Source: JAIXUI01 sp943373175 (GTDB taxonomy: Bacteria; Bacteroidota; Bacteroidia; UBA7662; JAIXUI01). From it: a stretch of DNA of 64,000 nucleotides. The position numbers and the translations under genes were made by a program. The stretch lies in contig CALSBM010000002.1 of the NCBI GenBank assembly GCA_943373175.1, forward strand, positions 1-64,000, in the 5' to 3' direction. The notes beneath the pieces were generated by a model that was given only the letters and a program-made list of their open reading frames with translations, was not told the origin of the DNA and did no database searches. This document shows, in pieces, positions 18,493-28,100 of this stretch; position 1 is the stretch's first letter; each line of letters opens with the position of its first letter.

Positions 18493-18582
18493 GACGCTGA
18501 ATGAAGGACGAATAACTATACAGGGATTGTGTGGATAAAAATATCCATTTGGTCGATTTTATTTATTGAGATTGTTCTATAC

Positions 18583-18615
18583 TATCGTGGAAAAAACGAT
18601 AATTGTTCCAACAAT
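18583..18615. repeat. Two adjacent inverted repeats between sbcD and the GNAT gene
   Basis: TATCGT (18583-18588) pairs with ACGATA (18596-18601) across a 7-nt spacer. ATTGTT (18602-18607) pairs with AACAAT (18610-18615) across 2 nt. The repeats sit back to back in the divergent gap and could be a binding site or short RNA hairpins. Confidence 0.4.
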
Positions 18616-18666
18616 AATTCCCCATGAAAAAAGGGGGAAACTGATTACTTTTTTACTTTCTTGAAA

Positions 18667-19191
18667 ATGCTTGATTTAACCATTCGTCCTTGGGTTCTCC
18701 ATGACAAGCCGAATTTGATTCAATATGCCAATAATCCCAGAATAGCTGGTAACATGACCGATGGCTTTCCTTATCCTTACACCGCAGATCATGCAATTGG
18801 TTTTTTAGGAATGGTGATGTCCACAGAACCGTTAAGAATCTTTGCCATTGATGTAAACGGGGAAGCGATTGGTAGCATTGGACTACATCCTCAAAACGAT
18901 ATTTTTAAGCTGAATATGGAACTGGGATACTGGATTGCAGAGCCCTATTGGAAAATGGGCATTGCAACTCAAGCTGTAAGGTATATGGTTGATTATGGCT
19001 TTAAGGAGTTTGAGGTAAATCGGATTTTTGCAAGGCCATTCGCCAGAAACAGTGCTTCATGCAGAGTACTTGAAAAGGTAGGGTTTGTTTTAGAAGCAGA
19101 ATTGGCAGGAACCATAATCAAGAACAATCTGATCGAAGACGAGAGAATCTATGCCATTAGAAGGGATCAATGGCAAGTATCCCGACAATAA
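18667..19191 (+). CDS. GNAT family N-acetyltransferase (RimJ/RimL type)
   Basis: 174 residues from the ATG at 18667. The order RPWVLHDKPNLIQYANNPRIAGNM, AIGSIGLHPQ, ELGYWIAEPYWKMGIATQAV, RNSASCRVLEKVGF is that of the RimJ/RimL-like GNATs. The WKMGIATQA stretch is the acetyl-CoA pyrophosphate loop and NSASCRVLEKVGF is motif B. The enzyme transfers acetyl from acetyl-CoA to an amine; family members act on ribosomal protein N-termini or small molecules, and the substrate cannot be told here. Confidence 0.88.
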   Translation: MLDLTIRPWVLHDKPNLIQYANNPRIAGNMTDGFPYPYTADHAIGFLGMVMSTEPLRIFAIDVNGEAIGSIGLHPQNDIFKLNMELGYWIAEPYWKMGIATQAVRYMVDYGFKEFEVNRIFARPFARNSASCRVLEKVGFVLEAELAGTIIKNNLIEDERIYAIRRDQWQVSRQ

Positions 19192-19252
19192 GGTTACAAT
19201 AGCTTCATCGTTTACTTAGCACCTATTTCCTAACTTGGTGCCGAATTCAACT

Positions 19253-20461
19253 ATGAGCAAAGTATTGATTATTGGCGCAGGTGGCGTGGGCAGTGTAGTT
19301 GCCCACAAGTGTGCGCAGGCTTCCCATGTATTTACCGACATCATGTTGGCAAGCCGAACTAAATCGAAATGTGATGCGATTGCTGCTTCCATCGGTGGCA
19401 ATAAAATCAAAACAGCGGCTGTAGATGCCGACAATGTTCCGGCGTTAGTCGCTCTCATGCGCGACTTTCAACCGTTTTTAGTCATCAATGTGGCACTTCC
19501 TTACCAAGATTTGACCATCATGGATGCATGCCTTGAAACGGGTGTCCACTACCTCGATACAGCCAATTACGAACCCAAGGATGTTGCTAAATTCGAGTAC
19601 TCTTGGCAATGGGCTTATCGTGAACGCTTCGAAAAAGCCGGATTAATGGCTTTGCTTGGATGTGGTTTCGATCCCGGCGTTTCCGGAATATTCACCGCTC
19701 ATGCACTAAAGCATCACTTCGATGAAATTCATTACTTAGATATCATCGATTGCAACGCCGGAGACCACGGAAAGGCGTTCGCTACCAACTTTAACCCAGA
19801 AATCAATATCCGGGAGATAACCCAGAACGGTCGATACTGGCAAATGGGAGAATGGATTGAAACTCAACCATTAGAAATTCATCAACCGATTGACTATCCC
19901 AACATTGGCGACAAAGAAAGCTATTTGCTTTACCATGAAGAGTTGGAATCGTTAGTCATCAACATTCCACATCTCAAACGTGCACGTTTCTGGATGACCT
20001 TCTCCCAAAACTACATTACGCACTTACGAGTGTTAGAAAATGTAGGAATGACCGGAATCAAAGCGATTAAGTTTCAAGGAATGGACATTGTCCCTTTAGA
20101 GTTTCTCAAGGCAGTACTTCCTGAACCTTCGTCTCTTGGTGAAGGATACAAAGGAGAAACTTCCATTGGCTGCCAAATCAAAGGAATCAAGGATGGCCAG
20201 GAGAAAACTTACTACATCTGGAACAACTGTGACCATGCCGCTTGTTTCCGCGAAGTAGGGGCTCAGGCCGTTTCCTACACCACTGGCGTTCCTGCTATGC
20301 TTGGCGCCTTAATGATGCTTACTGGAAATTGGATGAAGCCCGGTGTTTATAATGTGGAAGAGTTTAACCCTGACCCATTCCTGAAACTCCTTGGTGAGTA
20401 TGGTTTGCCTTGGCACGAAAAAGTTAATGTGCCTCTCGCTTTCAATGATTATAACCTTTAA
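19253..20461 (+). CDS. Saccharopine dehydrogenase family, probable carboxynorspermidine dehydrogenase
   Basis: 402 residues. The N-terminus MSKVLIIGAGGVGSVVAHKCAQ is an NAD(P)-binding GxGGxG motif; LDTANYEPKDVAKFEYSWQW and GCGFDPGVSG follow, and the C-terminal half reads NNCDHAACFREVGAQAVSYTTGVPA. This matches the Lys1-like carboxynorspermidine dehydrogenases, which reductively join aspartate semialdehyde and a diamine to form carboxyspermidine or carboxynorspermidine, a step of polyamine synthesis common in Bacteroidota. The decarboxylase partner (nspC-like) is not in the window. The ATG at 19253 is chosen over an upstream GTG at 19235. Confidence 0.88.
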   Translation: MSKVLIIGAGGVGSVVAHKCAQASHVFTDIMLASRTKSKCDAIAASIGGNKIKTAAVDADNVPALVALMRDFQPFLVINVALPYQDLTIMDACLETGVHYLDTANYEPKDVAKFEYSWQWAYRERFEKAGLMALLGCGFDPGVSGIFTAHALKHHFDEIHYLDIIDCNAGDHGKAFATNFNPEINIREITQNGRYWQMGEWIETQPLEIHQPIDYPNIGDKESYLLYHEELESLVINIPHLKRARFWMTFSQNYITHLRVLENVGMTGIKAIKFQGMDIVPLEFLKAVLPEPSSLGEGYKGETSIGCQIKGIKDGQEKTYYIWNNCDHAACFREVGAQAVSYTTGVPAMLGALMMLTGNWMKPGVYNVEEFNPDPFLKLLGEYGLPWHEKVNVPLAFNDYNL

Positions 20462-20471
20462 TTAACCTAAT

Positions 20472-20493
20472 TCCGCATATTTGGGTATGCGGA
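20472..20493 (+). promoter_or_regulatory. Hairpin enclosing the start codon of the next gene
   Basis: TCCGCATA (20472-20479) and TATGCGGA (20486-20493) are perfect 8-bp complements with a 6-nt loop. The ATG at 20487-20489 lies within the 3' arm. If the transcript includes this stretch, the start codon would be paired. The overlapping sequence CATATTTG is one base off the -7 consensus, so it may instead be promoter DNA. Confidence 0.4.
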
Positions 20494-23400
20494 TTAAGTT
20501 CTTTTTATTCTTCTTGGGCTGGCTTTTCTTGAACTTTACAGTGAAGAGTCAGCCTTTGGTGTATCAAGTCTTATCGTCTTCAGGAAGCAATCCGGGAGGG
20601 ATTAACACAGATTCTGATACTATTGACCGCACACCGGCCAACGGATTTCAACAACTTTTAGGTGCCGGAGTCACACTTCCCACTTTCAGCCCTGCTTGGA
20701 ACATTCCTTTTCCATTCAAATTTTATGGTCAGCCTCAAGCTCAGTTTTGCGTTGCACATACGGGAGTAGTTACGTTTGATGTAGCTCGGGCAAACACACC
20801 TACTTCTCCCAGCACTTCAATTTTTAGTACCAACAGCCTTCCCAACAACTCAATTGCAGCCTTTTGGGGCTCATTCCCATTTCCGGCGGGAACGGGAAGC
20901 CAGTCTGCGGTTTATGGAAAAGTGTATGGACAAAGTCCTAATCGTCAATATTGGATCGATTGGACTCGTTTTGACCTCAATGGTGGTACTGGTCTATGGT
21001 TTTCATTGGTGTTTGAAGAAACCACCAACGCTGTTTTTATGGTGGATAGAACAACTTTTGTTTTTAATCCTCAACCGTTTAGGGCGGGTATAAAGAAAGA
21101 TGTTTCCACTTTTTTGGAGGTCCCAGGAGGTTTCTTGAGCCTTCAAGCAGGCAGTCCATCTGCCTCAGATAACTCATTCTTAAGGTTTGCGCCTAAAGAA
21201 CTCAGGGCCGATACTCTGGAAGTTTTCCAGAATCAAACGTTGAATTTTGGCAGCCTCCCCGATCCTTATTCGGTCAATTTCCAAGGTAGCCGGCAACAAT
21301 ACCTGATCAGTAAATCAGAACTGGTAACCTTAAAAGATTATCCGGTTTTAAACAGTCTTTCTTTTCACAGAGCCAATTCTTTTCAAAATCCATTTTATGC
21401 TAATTATTCTATCAAACTAAAAAATGTAAGCATTCAAAATTTATCTCAAGGCTTTGTCGCGAATGCTCAGCAAGTGTTCATTAATGGTTCTTATCAGACT
21501 GGAAGTGATTGGAATCAGCATGTATTTCAATCGCCCTTTGAATGGGATACCACACAAAACCTGCTGGTTGAAATTTGCTTTACAGGTAATAATGGACAGC
21601 CCTTTAGCAGCCAAGGAGTAACAGGTGGCTTTTACTCCCCATTTTCAAGCATTGCGATAGCACAAAATAACAATCAGGTTTGCGGGCTACCCTTCTTTAA
21701 CTCTCCTTTCAATCCGGTTTCAACAGATTTTAGACCTGATTTCAGGTTAGTGGGTGTAGAACCTTATGTGGATTTACTTCCTCCTCGGTTGGATAGCTTA
21801 TCAAGCACCGGAGACAGTTGTTTGCCCTCTTCCCGTGTTATCAGGGTAAAGGTTCAGGATAATAGGGGCGCGATTAAAGTGAACCTGCTCCATCGTGCAT
21901 ACAATGCCAACCGTTGGGACAGCATTCCCATGTCTCCTGATACTGGGGATTTCTGGCGTGCCGTTTTGCCCCCTCAATCTTCAGGTATTCCTTGGCTCTA
22001 CACCGCAGCAGCCATAGACAGCTCCGGAAACCGCTCTGATACCTTGCCTGCTAAAGGATTTTCAGATGGTTTAACTGTTTTTTCCCTTGGGCCTGATGTT
22101 ACCGCAATACAAGGCACTCCCAAAACACTTAGTCCTAAGCGAGATGGTGTAAAAGGACTTAAAATAACCGAAGTGATCCTTTCCAGTGGCCCTGCTTACA
22201 GCAGCCAACTTCAAACCACCTTTCCTCCGAATGCCCCTTCAGTTTTTTCTGCTGATGAGGTGATAGAAATACAAAATGTCAGTCCCATCCCCATCGATGT
22301 AAGCGGTTTTCAATTAGAATGGTTGCTTAGTAACCCTGCTGTTCCTCGGTTAAATTTCACTTTCCCACAAGGCACTATCGCAGGCCCTAACCAGGTTCTT
22401 CTTGTTTACTCAGGATCTTTGCCCAACCAGAACAGCGACAGAATCTTTTTCATGGGCAGTTTCGCTAACCTAATGAGTTCTACCGATCGAGCAGGGTTTA
22501 TCCTCAAAGATTCAAGCAATCAACTATTAGATGCTGTTGCAGTTAATGGATTCAGTTTTAATGTGAATACAGGAGTAAGACTGAGCGATTGGAATGGTCA
22601 GATTTTTATTCCCAACAACAGCACCGGTATTTCCAGACTTAATGAAACCAATAATGCCTCTGATTGGAACATTATCACAACTGGAAGGGATACTACCTCC
22701 TTTGGGTTTACCAACCCAAGTATGCTACGTGATTTTGCGAATTACTTCTGGAGAAAGGGAACAGCCTCAAACATCATCAGCAGAGAAAGAGAATTGCCCA
22801 TAATTATTCAAAACCCTGAGATTTATCAATTAGAAATTAGCCTCGGCAACTGTAGTTATCAGGATACCATTCAAGTGAATACCCTTGTTTATTGCAATCC
22901 TGGTGGCACCCCTACTGCCCCTCAAATCAAAGAATGGCGTTTAGGCGGAGTTATTCAAAATCAGATACAGCCTTTTGGCCCAAAACCATTGAACACCACC
23001 AGTGGAGTTGTGTTGGTTGCCGGAAAAGGGCCATATCGATTCAGAGCAGTTACTACTCCGCTTAACCAGCCTCACTGGGTAAGTGTTTGGCTAGATTTAA
23101 ATCGCGATGGAATAATCAGCGATTCGTCTGAGCGAGTTCTTAGATCATCCTGTATTTCTGATACTGCCTTTGGAAGGATATATGTCCCTGTTGGACAGTC
23201 CTCAGGGCCTTTATTAATGCGAATTGCTTTGGATATTGATAGTCTTGCTTTGCCTTGCGGCCCTTTTCAATCATTTCATGAAGATGTTGTTGTCCAATTT
23301 ATCCAGCCAACAGAAGACCTTATCCCGCCAACACTAACCTTGCAGAAATCGGTCAATAATCCTTGTGCTCCTTCAGCAATTTCTCTATCAACCGATGTTT

Positions 23401-25037
23401 CAGACCCGGAAGGAGTTGATAGTGTATGGTATCAATGGACACTTTGGCCTTCAGCATTCACAGGTAGTTTACCTGCGAACTGGGATTCAGTGACTTGGAA
23501 ATGGATAGCTAATCTTACACCTCCAAATCCGGGGCAATTGTTAATGTTTCAGGCTGGAGCAATAGATTTCAATCGTAATAAAAGTTTTTCTAAAGAAGAT
23601 GCTGTTTCTAACAGAATAGATTCGGTTTATGCCGGAAATGATACGGTAGGAATTGCAGGAAGCAGTTTGAAAAGAATCGGTGGCGTTACTAAAAATGGCA
23701 TTCTCATTTCTGAAATTCTATTAATCCCTGCACTGCAAGGTGCACGTGCCAATGCCGACTCCTCAACTTCTTTGTTTTGGGGTCCCGATATGATAGAAAT
23801 AACCAATACCACGGATACAGTTCAAGATATTGGAAGTTATCGTTTAAAGGTTGAAGTAATTAAAACAGCTAGTCCTGTTTATTACGAAGCTAAAGTGCCT
23901 CAAGGAAGGATACTACAGCCCGGAGAAACCTTGGTTTTCACTGCTGGCACCTACATCTTTCAGCTTCCACCAAAGTTGATTCCCTTCAACTTTGCCACAA
24001 CGCCACCAGATATTTGGGATTATGATGATCGAATGGCTGTGGCCTTATTTGACCCTGCAGGTTATGCTGTAGATGCCGTTTATCTCAACGACCATGAGCC
24101 ATTAATTCCTGAAGACTGGCCAGGGTCAAGAATGTATGGCAGATTAATTCCGGAACTAGTAAGTGGGGTACAACGAACCCGCTCCAAAGACCTTGATCTC
24201 GGTTCAGATTGGGAATCGACTTCCCCCAATTCTGGAAGAAATATCAACATGGGTAAAAGAAACGCAGTTCTCGACACTAACCGTTTTCGGAGTTATTGGA
24301 AAGAGATAACTTCTGGTCGAATGAGTAACAGTAGTGAGTTAAACACAACCTTTCAAGGACTTAAAACCTGGATTTTTGAATCAGAGTTTAACCAGTGTCT
24401 GCTCACCGATACCTTCACTGCAGAAGCAGACAGCCTGTTTAAAGACCTCAAAATCAATCGGTTTATTCAGAGTTCTAACTCACTTTTTTACGATAGCGTT
24501 CAAATAGGTGTTTGGCTTTCCAATCAAGGAATAATGCCAACCGACACTTTCAAGATCAGTTTGTACGACAATAACAACCTCTACGCTACGGACACGGTTG
24601 CTTTAGTTATTGCTCCCAGAGACAGTTTGCTTTATCGTTTCAAGCTTCCTTGGATAGCTTCACAACCCGGCTTTCGGGGATTGAGGGCTGCTGTTCAACT
24701 TGAAGGTGATAGAAACGCTCGAAACGATACCTTTTACCTGCTTGTAAATTCACAGGTTAATTCCAAAGTTGAAGTACTCGAAACATTTAACGTTTATCCA
24801 AACCCTGCAAAGGATTATGTTATCGTTGAGTTTCCTACCAGAAATAACAATAACTGGGATATCTCCATGCTGGATGCTTCTGGGAGAATAGTTAGGGAAC
24901 AATCCCTCCTTTCTAAAGAAAATCATAATTTTTCAAGGATTACTTTAAATATTTCGGATTTATCTTCTGGATTTTACTTAATCAAGGCCACTAATAGCCT
25001 TAGTGGAGACATGTATTGGAAACTCCTTAAAGAGTGA
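20487..25037 (+). CDS. Secreted multidomain protein with lamin-tail-like and GEVED domains, T9SS type A C-terminus
   Basis: 1516 residues. A signal peptide (RIKFFLFFLGWLFLNFTVKS) is followed by a first module (~20-235) with the motif NPGGINTDSDT shared with the next gene. Lamin-tail-like (LTD) modules start near residues 555 (GLKITEVILSSG, DEVIEIQNVS) and 1070 (GILISEILLIP, DMIEITNTTD). A GEVED-type module is near 860 (VWLDLNRDGIISDSSE). The C-terminal ~80 residues (NVYPNPAKDYVIVEF, ASGRIV, DLSSGFYLIKA) are a classical type A T9SS sorting domain. It is predicted to be exported and surface-attached or released. The ligand is unknown. It is a smaller paralogue of the next gene. Confidence 0.85.
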   Translation: MRIKFFLFFLGWLFLNFTVKSQPLVYQVLSSSGSNPGGINTDSDTIDRTPANGFQQLLGAGVTLPTFSPAWNIPFPFKFYGQPQAQFCVAHTGVVTFDVARANTPTSPSTSIFSTNSLPNNSIAAFWGSFPFPAGTGSQSAVYGKVYGQSPNRQYWIDWTRFDLNGGTGLWFSLVFEETTNAVFMVDRTTFVFNPQPFRAGIKKDVSTFLEVPGGFLSLQAGSPSASDNSFLRFAPKELRADTLEVFQNQTLNFGSLPDPYSVNFQGSRQQYLISKSELVTLKDYPVLNSLSFHRANSFQNPFYANYSIKLKNVSIQNLSQGFVANAQQVFINGSYQTGSDWNQHVFQSPFEWDTTQNLLVEICFTGNNGQPFSSQGVTGGFYSPFSSIAIAQNNNQVCGLPFFNSPFNPVSTDFRPDFRLVGVEPYVDLLPPRLDSLSSTGDSCLPSSRVIRVKVQDNRGAIKVNLLHRAYNANRWDSIPMSPDTGDFWRAVLPPQSSGIPWLYTAAAIDSSGNRSDTLPAKGFSDGLTVFSLGPDVTAIQGTPKTLSPKRDGVKGLKITEVILSSGPAYSSQLQTTFPPNAPSVFSADEVIEIQNVSPIPIDVSGFQLEWLLSNPAVPRLNFTFPQGTIAGPNQVLLVYSGSLPNQNSDRIFFMGSFANLMSSTDRAGFILKDSSNQLLDAVAVNGFSFNVNTGVRLSDWNGQIFIPNNSTGISRLNETNNASDWNIITTGRDTTSFGFTNPSMLRDFANYFWRKGTASNIISRERELPIIIQNPEIYQLEISLGNCSYQDTIQVNTLVYCNPGGTPTAPQIKEWRLGGVIQNQIQPFGPKPLNTTSGVVLVAGKGPYRFRAVTTPLNQPHWVSVWLDLNRDGIISDSSERVLRSSCISDTAFGRIYVPVGQSSGPLLMRIALDIDSLALPCGPFQSFHEDVVVQFIQPTEDLIPPTLTLQKSVNNPCAPSAISLSTDVSDPEGVDSVWYQWTLWPSAFTGSLPANWDSVTWKWIANLTPPNPGQLLMFQAGAIDFNRNKSFSKEDAVSNRIDSVYAGNDTVGIAGSSLKRIGGVTKNGILISEILLIPALQGARANADSSTSLFWGPDMIEITNTTDTVQDIGSYRLKVEVIKTASPVYYEAKVPQGRILQPGETLVFTAGTYIFQLPPKLIPFNFATTPPDIWDYDDRMAVALFDPAGYAVDAVYLNDHEPLIPEDWPGSRMYGRLIPELVSGVQRTRSKDLDLGSDWESTSPNSGRNINMGKRNAVLDTNRFRSYWKEITSGRMSNSSELNTTFQGLKTWIFESEFNQCLLTDTFTAEADSLFKDLKINRFIQSSNSLFYDSVQIGVWLSNQGIMPTDTFKISLYDNNNLYATDTVALVIAPRDSLLYRFKLPWIASQPGFRGLRAAVQLEGDRNARNDTFYLLVNSQVNSKVEVLETFNVYPNPAKDYVIVEFPTRNNNNWDISMLDASGRIVREQSLLSKENHNFSRITLNISDLSSGFYLIKATNSLSGDMYWKLLKE

Positions 25038-25177
25038 TATAGCCCTTTCAATGTGTCGATAGAATTAAGGAATTAGTCTTTTCAGAGCTGTTAAAATCTT
25101 TAAATTAACCTTCATTAAACCATTTATTGAGCTTCTTTATCTTACAATTCAAGAGCAGTAGCCATAACGGAGTAATC

Positions 25178-28100
25178 ATGAACAAAATAATCCTTTTTAC
25201 AATCTGTATGCTGACGATGCTGGTGAGCCAGCGGTCTCATGCACAATTGGTGGTTTACCAAGTAAGCCCACAAACCACAACGGGCGGTAACCCGGGAGGA
25301 ATCAATACTGATTCTGATACCTTATCCCGGTCATCTGGAAATGGGTTTACCCAGGTTTTAGGGCCAAACCAGATTTTTCCGATATACTCAGCTAAGCAAG
25401 CTATTCCTTTTAGTTTTCGTTTTGGAGGGCAGTTGGTTAGCGAGTTCGTTGTATCAACAACCGGAATTCTGACTTTCGACACTAGCCGTGCAGGCGTGTT
25501 TTCTAGTCCGGTTGCAGGTGCTTTTACTTCTAACTTAATCCCAGATAAGTCTGTTGCAGTGTATTGGGAAAATTCTCCTTCTACCGGCACAAGCACCAAT
25601 GACGTAGTAACCCGTAAGGTTTATGGAACAGCTCCTAACCGCCAGCTTTGGATTGATTGGTGTTCTATGGCAACAGGCAATGCTACCGACGCTTATTTCT
25701 CCGTTGTGATGGAAGAAACGACTAACAAAATTTATGTTGTCGATAAAAGAGTATTCACTGGAACCAACATAACCGGAACCGTTGGGGTTAAAGTAAGCAA
25801 CACCAATTATGTTGAAGCCTTTGGCTCGCCGAATCTTGGTTTTACTTCTGGAACTCCTTTAGCCAATGACAACTACTATTACGAAATTTCGCAGCAAACG
25901 TATCAGACTGTAATTGGTCAAATTGGAACCGGAACCACCAACAACGCAGCAGGTGGATATCCTTCTGTTTACGGCAATAACTTTTGGGGAGCAAAACATC
26001 AGTTCCTTATTCGCAAAAGTGAGCTTACAGCGTATTTAAACCGTCCACTTTTATCTGAGCTGAGTTTTTATGTAGTAACTCCGGGACAAGCTATCGCTTA
26101 CAACAACTTTAGTATCAGCTTGAAAAATACTAATGCAGATTCTATAAACACTTTTCAAACTGGATTTCAAACCGTCTATACCAATTCAAGCGTAGCAATC
26201 GATACAGGATGGAATAATCATCTCTTTAACAATCTCTTCCAATGGGACACTACTGGAAACCTCTTGGTTGAAGTGTGTTTTAACAATACGGGCTTTACAG
26301 CCAACAACACCATTCTACAAAACACCCTCATGCCTTTCAGAAGCACGATGGTATTAAGAGGTGATAATGCAACAAATTGCTCAGGCCTTACTCCTTCATT
26401 TTCAGCTGATGTTAATCAATTCTTGAGACCTAACATGTTGCTAACTGGCATTGAAGCATTCGCGGATTTGTTGCCACCGAGAGTTGACAGTCTAGGTCAA
26501 GTAGCTAGTTTGTGTAATCCCGCTCCAAAAACGGTAACTGCTCGTATTCTGGATAACCGGGGAGTGCTCAATGCAAGATTGATTTATTCCTTAAACAACG
26601 GCACTAACTGGGATACCGTTGCCATGACACTCAATGCAGGTCTGTACACTGGTAGTATTCCTGCCGGTACAGCAGGAGTAACGATACAATACACCGTTAC
26701 AGCAGTTGACTCAGCAGGTAACATTACTGTTCCCCCTCCGGCTCTATCTTATCTCGATGGAGGATTAACCATCAATCTAGGCCCAGATCAAACCATTCCG
26801 GCAGGAGCTTCGGTAACTTTAGATCCTCAGGTAAACAAAGTACGGGGATTGAAGATTACTGAAATGGTGCTTTCGAGAAATGCGATTTTTGCTAACCAGC
26901 TTCAACCAACTTATCCTTCTATCCTCGCTGGATTTACCGCATCAGATGAACTTATGGAGGTTCAAAATGTGAGTGACCAGCCGCTGAATGTTTCCGGTTT
27001 TACCATGGAATGGATAACAACTGGTGGGCCTGGAGGAGTAAATACCTATAGTGCAGTAATTCCTACTGGCACAATTATACCGGCTGGCGGCTTTGTCTTC
27101 TTTGTCAGCGGTACTGTCTCTGATGCCAATAATCGCATTTTTGGCATGACAAGCCCTGCAAATGCGTATCAAACAGCTAATTCAGTAGGGTTTATTCTAA
27201 GAGATTCTGTAGGAAACATTGTTGATGTTTTGGCCATGAACGGCTTTAACTTCCCTGTTGCATCAGGTGTTACTGCTTCTGATTGGTTGGGTTCTATTCC
27301 TAGCAGTAACCAAAGAGCTGGCGTTCAGCGTATCAACGAAACTAACAACGCATCCGATTGGGTTATCACAACCGCAAATCAAATCATTACTTCCTTGGGA
27401 GCTACCAATGTTGGAATGACTAGTGATTATGCAAGCTACAGTTGGACGCGCACTAGCTCTGTTGGAATCTTTAGCACAGAACGGTCGGTTCAGGTAAGCC
27501 CAACGACAACCACAACTTACTTTCTTAATGCCGCCTCTAATAATTGTATAGTTCGCGATACTATTGTTGTGAATGTAATCGACTACTGTCAGGTTAGCAC
27601 AGATTCAGTCCCGGTTTACATTCAGGAAGTTCTTTTTACTGGCTTGAGCAACTTTGGGTTCCCGACTACTAATGGCTATCAGTTTTTTAGTAATATATCT
27701 TCTCGTGTAATTCCAGGTTCAAGAAACAATATTCTGAGTGTTACTCCGGGATTTGTGAATGGAACTGTCCCTGTTCATTTTAAAGCTTGGGTAGATTGGA
27801 ATAAGGATGGTGACTTGTCTGATCCTGGTGAAGAAATTCTTAGTTCAGGCCCTGATACTACCACTGTAAGACTTAACTATACTGTACCAAGTAACGCATC
27901 ACAAGGCATTTCAAGATTAAGAATAGGAATTTTCACCACTTCTGGTGTTGGTCCATGCGATACTACAGCGTTTGGTGATTTTCACGATTACCCCATTGAA
28001 ATAGTTCCTTCATCTGTAGATACTAATAAACCAGTATTCGCAAGCTTGAATACCATAACTCCTCAATGCAACCCTACAGCAAGGAGTATTCAGTCAGTTT

